Positions 7,814-13,912 of a DNA stretch of 21,240 nucleotides are shown in pieces (the stretch's first letter is position 1; the number at the start of each line of letters is the position of its first letter). The DNA is taken from assembly GCA_012510515.1 (NCBI GenBank), contig JAAZHW010000075.1, forward strand, positions 1 to 21,240, in the 5' to 3' direction. Position numbers and translations under genes: made by a program. This stretch comes from Parcubacteria group bacterium (GTDB lineage: Bacteria > Patescibacteriota > Minisyncoccia > UBA6257 > JAAZHW01). Under the pieces are notes generated by a model that saw nothing but the letters and a program-made list of their open reading frames with translations, was not told the origin of the DNA and ran no database searches.

Positions 7814-9217
7814 TTATTTTTGATATAAATCAATAATTTTTTCGACACTCTTTTCGCCAATACCTTTAATGGCTAATAATTCTTCCTTGGTAGCTGTTTT
7901 TAATTTCTCATCATCATAACCATTTTCTTTAAGTAAATTTCTGATTTTTTCTGATAATTCTGTATCTTCCTCAAAATCTCCTTTTAATGTTTCTTGTGAT
8001 AAATCATTTTCTTCATAATCATTTATTTCCTCATCGGCTTCCGCCACTCCTCCTTCAATTAAAGTTTCAGGCGCCGATTCGCTTCGAACATCAATTTTCC
8101 AACCGGTTAATTTTGCCGCTAAACGAACGTTTTGACCTCCCTTCCCAATAGCCAAAGAAATTTGATCGTCGGGAACAAAAACTCTTATTTCTCTTCTCTG
8201 CATTATTTCCACTCGTGAAACTTTTGCCGGCGAAAGAGCTTGAGCTACAAATTCTTCAGAATCTTGTGACCATTTAATAATATCAACTTTTTCTTGACCC
8301 AATTCATTTAACACCGCCATAATTCTTGTTCCTTTTTGACCCACACATGATCCTACTGGATCAACTCCTTCTATTGTAGATGTCACTGCTACTTTGCTTC
8401 GAAAACCAGCTTCTCGAGCAATTGCCATTATTTTAACCGTACCTGAAGCAATTTCTGGCACTTCCATTTCAAATAACTTAGAAATAAAATTAGGATGACT
8501 ACGAGATAAAACAATCATCGGACCACGATTATTTTCTTGAACAGCTAATAAATAAAATTTCATTCGCTCACCGATTCGATATCGTTCGGTAGGAATTGCT
8601 TCGTTATAAAACATTACTCCTTCAACGCGTCCTAAACTAACATAAACATTTCTATTTTCAATTCTTTGAATTACTCCACTAACTAACTCTCCTTCTTTGT
8701 TTTTAAATTCATCTACCACTGCTTCTTTTTCGGCTTCGCGTAAACGTTGAAGTACTACCTGCTTAGCCGTTTGAGCAGCAATTCGACCAAAATCTTTTTG
8801 AGTATCCAAAGGAAAAATAATTTCATCTCCTACTTGAGCTTCTGGTTTAATTTTTTTAGCTTCTTCTAATAAAATATGTCTTTCGGAATTAAAGCGAATT
8901 TTTTTAATATTTTCTTCTTTTTGTTGAATTTGCTTTTCAATAGCTGTTAATTGAGAAATTTCTTCTTTCTCCAATACATCTTCCTCATCATCTTCTTTAA
9001 TTATATCTTTGTCTACGACAATTTTAACTTGCCAAAATTTAATTTCACCCGTATCTGGATCAATTTTAGCTCGTACAATATTACTTTTATTGGCATACTC
9101 TTTTTTATAAGCAGCCGCAATAGCTTGTTCAATTGCTTCTAAAATTTTATCTTGAGAAATACCTTTTTCTTCAGCAATTTGATTAATAGCTGAAAAAAAA
9201 TCTCTTAAATCAAACAT
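7814..9217 (-). CDS. nusA: Transcription termination/antitermination protein NusA
   Basis: NusA binds RNA polymerase and nascent RNA and modulates pausing, hairpin termination and antitermination. Domains in order: N-terminal polymerase-binding domain (1 to about 165), S1 domain (about 177-240, with GVIQRIENRNVYVSLG), KH1 (about 243-325, GSCVGQKGTRI), KH2 (about 330-378, AIGKGGQNVRLA), an acidic linker (390-422) and a C-terminal helix-hairpin-helix region (425-467, LLAIKGIGEKSVEKI). The N-terminal domain holds a charged insertion (about 75-110, DDEEDVLEKEE... then coiled-coil-like) absent from E. coli and B. subtilis NusA but, from memory, common in CPR. Length 467. It is the first gene of a unit with tig and clpP, behind a consensus promoter and a hairpin leader; the usual nusA neighbours (rimP, infB) are absent. 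Confidence 0.97.
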   Translation of the reverse strand: MFDLRDFFSAINQIAEEKGISQDKILEAIEQAIAAAYKKEYANKSNIVRAKIDPDTGEIKFWQVKIVVDKDIIKEDDEEDVLEKEEISQLTAIEKQIQQKEENIKKIRFNSERHILLEEAKKIKPEAQVGDEIIFPLDTQKDFGRIAAQTAKQVVLQRLREAEKEAVVDEFKNKEGELVSGVIQRIENRNVYVSLGRVEGVMFYNEAIPTERYRIGERMKFYLLAVQENNRGPMIVLSRSHPNFISKLFEMEVPEIASGTVKIMAIAREAGFRSKVAVTSTIEGVDPVGSCVGQKGTRIMAVLNELGQEKVDIIKWSQDSEEFVAQALSPAKVSRVEIMQRREIRVFVPDDQISLAIGKGGQNVRLAAKLTGWKIDVRSESAPETLIEGGVAEADEEINDYEENDLSQETLKGDFEEDTELSEKIRNLLKENGYDDEKLKTATKEELLAIKGIGEKSVEKIIDLYQK

Positions 9218-9265
9218 AAATTATATATATTTTTATCGACTTATTTGTACTTAATTTAATAATAA

Positions 9266-9286
9266 AAGTCCGTTTCTATCGGACTT
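9266..9286 (-). promoter_or_regulatory. Attenuator-like hairpin in the nusA leader
   Basis: Perfect 7-bp stem AAGTCCG/CGGACTT with a 7-nt loop, extendable to 9 bp with one G-T wobble and one A-T pair. On the minus strand it is followed by TTATTATTAAATT. It begins about 7 nt after the predicted transcription start of the nusA promoter and ends about 50 nt before the nusA ATG. That makes it either a weak intrinsic terminator inside the leader or a 5'-end stabilising hairpin. Confidence 0.6.
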
Positions 9287-9299
9287 CTTCTATATCTAT

Positions 9300-9329
9300 A
9301 TTATAACAAAAAAAATAATAGTTTGTCAA
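9300..9329 (-). promoter_or_regulatory. Sigma-70-type promoter of nusA-tig-clpP
   Basis: Perfect consensus -35 TTGACA (9329-9324) and perfect -10 TATAAT (9305-9300) with an 18-bp spacer that contains an 8-bp T run. Expected start near 9293, giving a leader of about 75 nt before the nusA ATG. This is the best promoter in the window. Confidence 0.85.
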
Positions 9330-9340
9330 ACACATAATTA

Positions 9341-9628
9341 CCCACAGAATGACTGCTGTTTTTTAATGTCATCATAAAGACCCGCCTACGGCAGGCAGGC
9401 GAAGGATCTCTCGACTTTCAGTATTATGCGGATATCACTGCTGTGGGTGGGATTCTTCATTTCATTCAGAATGACAGCCAAGTTAACGTGGGATTCCTGC
9501 CTCTCGGCAGGCAGGCTTTGGCCCCTGCCTATCGGCAGGCAGCCGAAGGATCCTTCGGCTGTGCGTGGGATTCTTCACTAACGTTCAGAATGACTATGGA
9601 AACTCACTGCTGTGGATGGGATTCTTCC
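9341..9628. repeat. GC-rich dispersed-repeat cluster in the 418-bp nusA/9635 gap
   Basis: This gap between 9217 and 9635 holds no gene; the open frame at 9443-9694 is only repeat sequence. Its base composition is far richer in G and C than the rest. It contains copies of a unit reading CTGCTGTGGGTGGGATTCTTC...TTCAGAATGAC at 9438-9475 and 9559-9594, a truncated copy at 9607-9628, and a fragment (cagaatgactgctg) at 9345-9358. Between these are three palindromic modules built on CTGCC-n-GGCAG: 9381-9399, 9496-9516 and 9524-9542. From memory, GGATTCTTC...CAGAATGAC repeats and GCCTGCC/GGCAGGC palindromes occur as dispersed intergenic repeats in many CPR genomes. No transposase is present, so these would be non-autonomous or selfish short elements. 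Confidence 0.75.
9541..9560. repeat. Perfect 20-bp palindrome inside the repeat cluster
   Basis: AGCCGAAGGATCCTTCGGCT reads the same on both strands and abuts palindromic module 9524-9542. As RNA it would form a tight hairpin on either strand. It is part of the dispersed-repeat block rather than a terminator, since no T-run follows on either side. Confidence 0.8.
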
Positions 9629-9634
9629 TTATTC

Positions 9635-10897
9635 TTATTTTTCAATAGGCAAATTAGCTGGTGGTTCCCCCTTTTTTGCTTCAATTCTTCTTAAAACAGG
9701 CGCTTTAACAATGCTAGTTGGAAAATGAAAAATTGTCGCTAATTCTTCAGTGTTTAAAACCATTTTAGTATCAGAATTAAACCCTCGTTTTAAATATTTT
9801 TGATAAAATTGTGTTTTGTTCCAAATTTCCTTTTGATTTTTAAATGGCCATTTTCCCTTAAAAGAAGTTACGGGTTTAAATCCACTTAAATTTAAAGTAT
9901 TAAATTGACGAAAAAATCCCATTATACTAGCAATATTTAATCGAGAAAAAGAATCTTTTCTATCAATATAAACAACTCTAATAGTAGTATCAAAAAGTAA
10001 TTTAGAAATTTTATGTTGAATAGCTTGAACAACATCCTTTTCTCCCGGCGTCAATTGACCAACTGCTCCCGATGAACCTTCGCTTCCTCCACCATCTGAC
10101 CATTCAGGCGCCTCAAATGGTGCCTTAATAAAATTAATTAAAAATTCTGATAAATAATCCCAAAAAGAACGTTGTTTTGGTTCTTTTTTACCTATCAATT
10201 TATTAACAATACTTTCACCTTCTTTTTTACAACTATCATCCGCCGGCTTAAAAAGAATCTGAATCCAAATTCGTTCATCAGCCTTTAGTTTGCTGATTAT
10301 TTCCATCAAACTAGAAAGTGGATCAATATTTTTTTCTTCCTTAAAAGATTCAAAAAATGGATAGGTTAAAATAGGATAAGGTGATGGTTTAATTAAACCA
10401 AAATCAGTTCCCCAAATATCCCAAAAATCATTAGGCAAAGAAGAGGAAAAAATATTAGTATAGTCATCAACTTCATCCAACTCCAAATCTGGATATTGAG
10501 CATACATTTGCGATTCTACTAAATATTTATATTCATTGGGCGTTCGCACATAAAAAGCAACCCCGTTCTCTCTATCGCCAACAATTTCAAAACTTAACCA
10601 TAATTGAGCTTTGCCTTTAAAATAACGGTCTTTAAATTTAGGAGGGGAAATCTGAATAGAATGAAAGGTGTTAAAAACATCTTCCATTGATTTAAAACTT
10701 TGTTCAATATAGCGAGGAATTTTAATTTGATATAAAGTATATTCTACTTTTTTAAAAAATTTACTTTTTACATAACCAAGCCATAAATCACGAATATTAA
10801 TAAACAAAATTATTGGAATAAAAATCCACCAAGTCCATTTAATAATTTGCCAAAAAAATAATAAAATTTCTTGTAAAATATCTAATGCTTCAAGCAT
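9635..10897 (-). CDS. CPR-type membrane protein associated with type IV secretion-like systems
   Basis: 420 residues. One membrane segment near the N-terminus (about 13-36, Trp/Ile-rich) follows a short acidic start; the rest is predicted cytoplasmic. I recognise the architecture from CPR genomes: a VEYTLYQIKIPR segment, an LWLSFEIVG strand, an ESQMYAQYPDLELDEVDDYT motif, a low-complexity Gly/Ser loop (about 262-275, GGGSEGSSG) and the end LNTEELATIFHFP...EAKKGEPPANLP. I believe Pfam covers this as a DUF (possibly DUF8128), unverified. In genomes I remember, its partner is a VirD4/VirB4-like ATPase encoded just downstream; here a repeat cluster follows instead. The start codon overlaps the stop of the sigma4-HARE gene (TAATG), implying translational coupling. 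The function is unproven; a role in DNA uptake or conjugation-like transfer is inference. Confidence 0.75.
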   Translation of the reverse strand: MLEALDILQEILLFFWQIIKWTWWIFIPIILFINIRDLWLGYVKSKFFKKVEYTLYQIKIPRYIEQSFKSMEDVFNTFHSIQISPPKFKDRYFKGKAQLWLSFEIVGDRENGVAFYVRTPNEYKYLVESQMYAQYPDLELDEVDDYTNIFSSSLPNDFWDIWGTDFGLIKPSPYPILTYPFFESFKEEKNIDPLSSLMEIISKLKADERIWIQILFKPADDSCKKEGESIVNKLIGKKEPKQRSFWDYLSEFLINFIKAPFEAPEWSDGGGSEGSSGAVGQLTPGEKDVVQAIQHKISKLLFDTTIRVVYIDRKDSFSRLNIASIMGFFRQFNTLNLSGFKPVTSFKGKWPFKNQKEIWNKTQFYQKYLKRGFNSDTKMVLNTEELATIFHFPTSIVKAPVLRRIEAKKGEPPANLPIEK

Positions 10898-12000
10898 TAG
10901 TTTTTATTTTTTTTCGACCGTACTAAAGCGTAACGTTTATCGGGTAATTTCTTAAAAAGATTTTTATCTTGAAGATTTATTAACACAGTAATTTCTTTTG
11001 CAATTCGTTGCTTTTCTAATTCCTTCAAAATTTCTTGAAAAGTCATTGGTTTCTTTTTTAAAATTGATACTAATATGTCTTTAATTGTTCCCGGTTTATA
11101 TCCCCATTCTCTTAAAGCATAAATGCCTCTTCCCACTAAAATAAAATTTTTATTTTTTATTAATTCATTATGGAGAGTATTAATAGAAACTCTTTTATTG
11201 TCAAAATTTGATTGATTTATTAATTCTAAAATTTCTTGATAATGAAGGGGTTTTTGAACTTTTTGAAGAACTAATTTAGCTTTGGAAGAAATATTTTTTG
11301 GTTTTATTCCCTCCCACTCAATTAAACCAAACTCTCCAAAAGGATTAAAAGAAAATTTTTTAGATAGATCTAAATAAGAAATGGCGACGGATTCATTCTT
11401 TATTTTAAATTCCCTCATTAATTTACGCAAAAGATTTTGATACTCATCTAAAAGCAATGGCCTTTTGAAAAGATGTAATTCGTGTTCAACAAATTTATAA
11501 ACATTCAAAGCTTTTTTTAAATATTCTTCTTGAATATACCAATTAGAATATAAATTGGGATTTTCAAAAGAATAAAAAAAATCCGGACTAATATCTAATA
11601 AAAAATTAACGCATTGTTCGTACTGCTTTTTAGTTTTTTCATTTTGCCATAATTCAATAGGATTAGAACTTAAAAGGGTTGTTGATTCTTCTAAAAATTT
11701 TTGCTCTTGTCTAATACCGCCCAAAATTTCTAATTGTTCTTTGATTTGTTTTAATAAAATATCTAATTCATCAAGATTTTTTTTTAATTTTTCCAAAGCC
11801 GATAATTCAATTTGACGAATTCGTTCACGAGTAACACCTCGCTGTTTACCAATAAATTCAAGAGTTTTAGGATCTTCACCATCTAAACCATAACTTTTTT
11901 TTATTACTTCTTTTTGAATTTCTGGCAAAATTCCAATAAAACCTTCTATTGTTTCTATCAAATCTTTATTAGTTGTAGTTGTTTGATTATTATTTATCAT
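10897..12000 (-). CDS. Sigma-region-4 / HARE-HTH fusion, putative transcription regulator
   Basis: 367 residues. Residues about 20-75 are a sigma-70 region 4: LPEIQKEVIKKSYGL then an HTH (TLEFIGKQRGVTRERIRQIE, 46-65) of the kind that reads -35 boxes. There is no region 2 or 3, so it cannot be a complete sigma factor. A helical middle part (75-230) matches nothing I know. Residues about 237-300 (KPLHYQEILELI ... GRGIYALREWGY) look like a HARE-HTH winged helix, as in the RNA polymerase delta subunit RpoE of Firmicutes, and 301-362 (KPMTFQEILKEL ... KRYALV) look like a second copy. Sigma4-HARE fusions have been noted in the literature on the HARE-HTH fold. Likely role: a DNA-bound, polymerase-contacting regulator, perhaps of the membrane protein gene it overlaps. 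It has its own promoter just after the xer stop. Confidence 0.8.
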   Translation of the reverse strand: MINNNQTTTTNKDLIETIEGFIGILPEIQKEVIKKSYGLDGEDPKTLEFIGKQRGVTRERIRQIELSALEKLKKNLDELDILLKQIKEQLEILGGIRQEQKFLEESTTLLSSNPIELWQNEKTKKQYEQCVNFLLDISPDFFYSFENPNLYSNWYIQEEYLKKALNVYKFVEHELHLFKRPLLLDEYQNLLRKLMREFKIKNESVAISYLDLSKKFSFNPFGEFGLIEWEGIKPKNISSKAKLVLQKVQKPLHYQEILELINQSNFDNKRVSINTLHNELIKNKNFILVGRGIYALREWGYKPGTIKDILVSILKKKPMTFQEILKELEKQRIAKEITVLINLQDKNLFKKLPDKRYALVRSKKNKN

Positions 12001-12024
12001 AAATATAAATTTAATATTTTATTA

Positions 12025-12052
12025 ATATTAAAATAATTTTATAATTTGTCAA
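12025..12052 (-). promoter_or_regulatory. Promoter of the sigma4-HARE / membrane protein pair
   Basis: Perfect -35 TTGACA (12052-12047) and -10 TAATAT (12030-12025) at 16-bp spacing, starting 1 bp past the xer stop codon. Expected start near 12018, leader about 18 nt. The segment TTTGACAAA is identical to that in the nusA promoter. Confidence 0.65.
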
Positions 12053-12053
12053 A

Positions 12054-12998
12054 TTAATGCGTTTTTCTTCGACGCCCATGAAAAGCTTGATAAATTTCTT
12101 TTAATTCTTTGTCTGTTAAATGGGTATAAACCTGAGTGGTACTGATATTTGAATGACCCAAGAGCATTTGAACTGAACGTAAATCGGCTCCATTTTGTAA
12201 TAAATCTGTAGCAAAAAGATGTCTTAAAGTATGAGGAGTTACTTTTTTAACAATTCCGGCTTTTTTGGCATAATAATTAATTAGACGTTCAACCGTTCGG
12301 GATGTTAAACGCCCTCGTGGTTCTAATTTTTTAGATTTTTTAAAACTAACAAAAAGTGGCTCTTCTAAATCAGTTCTTTTGTCTAAATATTTTTTTAAAG
12401 CTATTTTAGCTGAATCAGAAAGAAAAACAACTCTTATTTTTCCTCCTTTTCCTTTAACGCTAAATTCTCCCCTTTCTAAATTAATACTATCTCTATTTAA
12501 ACGACATAACTCTGAAATTCTTAATCCCGTCGCAAATAAAACTTCAAAGATTGCTCTATCACGCAAACCTTTAATTGAATTAGTTTCCGGTGCATCTAAT
12601 AAACACTCTAATTCCTCAAAGCTAATCACATTAATTTCATTTCGAGAAACTTTAGCCAATTCTATTTGTTCTGAAGATAAACATTCTATTCCTATTTTAC
12701 TTAAATATTTTAAAAAACCCCGCAACGAAATAATATAATAATTTTGTGTTATTTTTTTTAAGTTTTTATTATCAATCTCTAATCGATTAAGATAAATTCT
12801 GAATGCTCTGACAGTTTCTTGATTGATATCATCCAGTGTTAATTGTTCCTTATTTTTATTTAATTTTTTTTCCAAAAAATCAATGAACTTCGTTAAATAA
12901 CGATTATAATTTTCTATTGTTTTAGTGCTTCTATTTTTTTCTATCTCTAAATACTCAAGATATTGTTTTTTATAAAATAACAAATTTTTATTATCCAT
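12054..12998 (-). CDS. xerD: XerC/XerD-family tyrosine recombinase
   Basis: Site-specific recombinase that resolves chromosome dimers at a dif site. The N-terminal SAM-like core-binding domain (about 5-105, FYKKQYLEYLEIEKNRSTKTIENY) is followed by the catalytic domain with all six residues: Arg160 (ATGLRISELC), Lys184 (KGKGGK), His256 and Arg259 (HTLRH), His282 (LLGHSNISTTQ) and the nucleophile Tyr291 (VYTH). At 314 residues it is a usual length for Xer proteins (about 300). The absence of an adjacent integrase-like cargo, att-like repeats or phage genes argues for a housekeeping Xer rather than an integrase. XerC versus XerD cannot be decided; a single Xer may serve alone. No dif site was identified. 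The ATG at 12998 lies 16 nt after a perfect -10 box. Confidence 0.88.
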   Translation of the reverse strand: MDNKNLLFYKKQYLEYLEIEKNRSTKTIENYNRYLTKFIDFLEKKLNKNKEQLTLDDINQETVRAFRIYLNRLEIDNKNLKKITQNYYIISLRGFLKYLSKIGIECLSSEQIELAKVSRNEINVISFEELECLLDAPETNSIKGLRDRAIFEVLFATGLRISELCRLNRDSINLERGEFSVKGKGGKIRVVFLSDSAKIALKKYLDKRTDLEEPLFVSFKKSKKLEPRGRLTSRTVERLINYYAKKAGIVKKVTPHTLRHLFATDLLQNGADLRSVQMLLGHSNISTTQVYTHLTDKELKEIYQAFHGRRRKTH

Positions 12999-13014
12999 AT
13001 CTTTTTTCTCTTTT

Positions 13015-13043
13015 ATTATACCACTATTTTTATTCTTGCAAAA
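13015..13043 (-). promoter_or_regulatory. Promoter of xer, overlapping the divergent rpsO promoter
   Basis: Perfect -10 TATAAT (13020-13015). The -35 could be TTTTGC (13043-13038) at 17 bp or TTGCAA (13041-13036) at 15 bp. Expected start near 13009, leader about 11 nt. Because TTGCAA is self-complementary, the same bases can serve as -35 for rpsO on the other strand. Confidence 0.55.
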
Positions 13044-13064
13044 TTTATTTTTTTATGATATTAT
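13036..13064 (+). promoter_or_regulatory. Promoter of rpsO-NYN-pnp
   Basis: -35 TTGCAA (13036-13041), 17-bp spacer, -10 TATTAT (13059-13064). Expected start near 13071, only about 3 nt before the rpsO ATG at 13074, so the transcript would be leaderless or nearly so. This leaves no room for an S15-binding leader structure of the E. coli kind. Confidence 0.55.
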
Positions 13065-13073
13065 TAATTTAAT

Positions 13074-13337
13074 ATGTTAAAAAAAGAAGAAAAAATAAAA
13101 TTAATCAATCGGTATGGTAAAACCGAAAAAGACACGGGTTCAATAGAAGTTCAAATTGCCATTCTAACTGAGCAAATTAAAAAATTGACCGACCATTTAA
13201 AAACTCATCCGAAAGATAATAATTCTCGTCGCGGTCTTTTAAAAATGGTTTCTAAAAGAAAAAAATTTTTAAATTCTTTACAAAAAGAATCGGTTCGCCG
13301 ATACAATAAAATTATTAAAGAATTAAATTTAAAATAA
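13074..13337 (+). CDS. rpsO: 30S ribosomal protein S15
   Basis: Primary 16S rRNA-binding protein that grips the three-way junction of the central domain early in 30S assembly. Family signatures are DTGSIEVQIAILTEQI (residues 21-36), LTDHLKTHPKD (38-48) and SRRGLLKMVSKRKKFLNSL (51-69), ending RYNKIIKELNLK. At 87 residues it is near the usual 88-89. The rRNA-contacting motif usually reads D-H-H-S-R-R-G; here it is DNNSRRG, two His replaced by Asn. It is the first gene of the only plus-strand unit, with pnp two genes downstream as in the classic rpsO-pnp order. Confidence 0.97.
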   Translation: MLKKEEKIKLINRYGKTEKDTGSIEVQIAILTEQIKKLTDHLKTHPKDNNSRRGLLKMVSKRKKFLNSLQKESVRRYNKIIKELNLK

Positions 13338-13344
13338 ATTTATT

Positions 13345-13887
13345 ATGATAATGAAATACAAAGATCAGCGAGTAGCGATTTTTTTTGATATTCAAAATCT
13401 TTATCATTCAGCTAAAAATCTTTATCAATCTCGAGTAGATTTTTATGAAGTTTTTAAAAAAGCCGCTGCTAATCGTAAAATAATTAGAGCCATTGCTTAT
13501 GTTGTCAAAAGTGATACCGTTGAAAAAGAAGCTTCTTTTTTTGATGCTTTAGAAAACATTGGAATAGAATTAAAAATGAAAGATTTACAAGTCTATGCTA
13601 ATGGATTAAAAAAAGCTGATTGGGATGTGGGAATAGCTGTTGATGCCATTCGTCTTGCTCCTAGCGTTGATAGTATTATTTTAGCAACTGGCGATGGTGA
13701 TTTTCTTCCTTTGATTGAATATTTGAAAAGTTTAGGAAAAATAGTAGAAGTAATTTCTTTTGGACACAATACTTCTGCTAAAATAAAAGAAGTAGCCGAT
13801 GATTTTATTGATTTAGAAAAAAACTCTCAAAAATTTCTTATAAAAAGTCCATTAATAAAAAAATCAAAATCGAAATTTCCAAAATAA
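13345..13887 (+). CDS. NYN-domain (LabA/DUF88-like) putative ribonuclease
   Basis: 180 residues with a PIN-like NYN fold. Readable family motifs: AIFFDIQNLY (residues 11-20, the first acidic site), KKADWDVGIAVDAI (92-105, with two acidic residues) and ATGDGDFLPLIEYLKSLGKIVEVISF (112-137; the usual S/TGDGDF metal-binding motif). The C-terminal tail is Lys/Ser-rich and may contact RNA. NYN proteins are predicted or shown metal-dependent RNases; the substrate here is unknown. The gene begins 7 bp after rpsO and precedes pnp, placing a putative endonuclease beside an exonuclease in one unit. Start at ATG 13345 or the in-frame ATG 13351; neither has a Shine-Dalgarno sequence. Confidence 0.88.
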   Translation: MIMKYKDQRVAIFFDIQNLYHSAKNLYQSRVDFYEVFKKAAANRKIIRAIAYVVKSDTVEKEASFFDALENIGIELKMKDLQVYANGLKKADWDVGIAVDAIRLAPSVDSIILATGDGDFLPLIEYLKSLGKIVEVISFGHNTSAKIKEVADDFIDLEKNSQKFLIKSPLIKKSKSKFPK

Positions 13888-13912
13888 TTTGGGAATTATC
13901 GAAAATAAAAAT

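Noticed and set aside
9218..9265. TATAAT at 9225-9220 as a second nusA promoter
   Set aside because: It lies only 2 nt before the ATG, so transcription would start inside the gene; the consensus promoter at 9329-9300 fits better.
9443..9694. Plus-strand open frame of 83 codons
   Set aside because: It consists of the dispersed repeat and runs into the end of the 9635-10897 gene; the peptide (WDSSLTFRMT-like) is the usual artefact of translating these repeats.
12379..12738. 119-codon plus-strand open frame
   Set aside because: Antisense to the catalytic domain of the Xer recombinase, which is fully conserved; no supporting motif.
12054..12998. Mobile element integrase with att sites
   Set aside because: No flanking direct repeats, tRNA gene or cargo genes were seen, and the neighbours are housekeeping; a chromosomal Xer is simpler.
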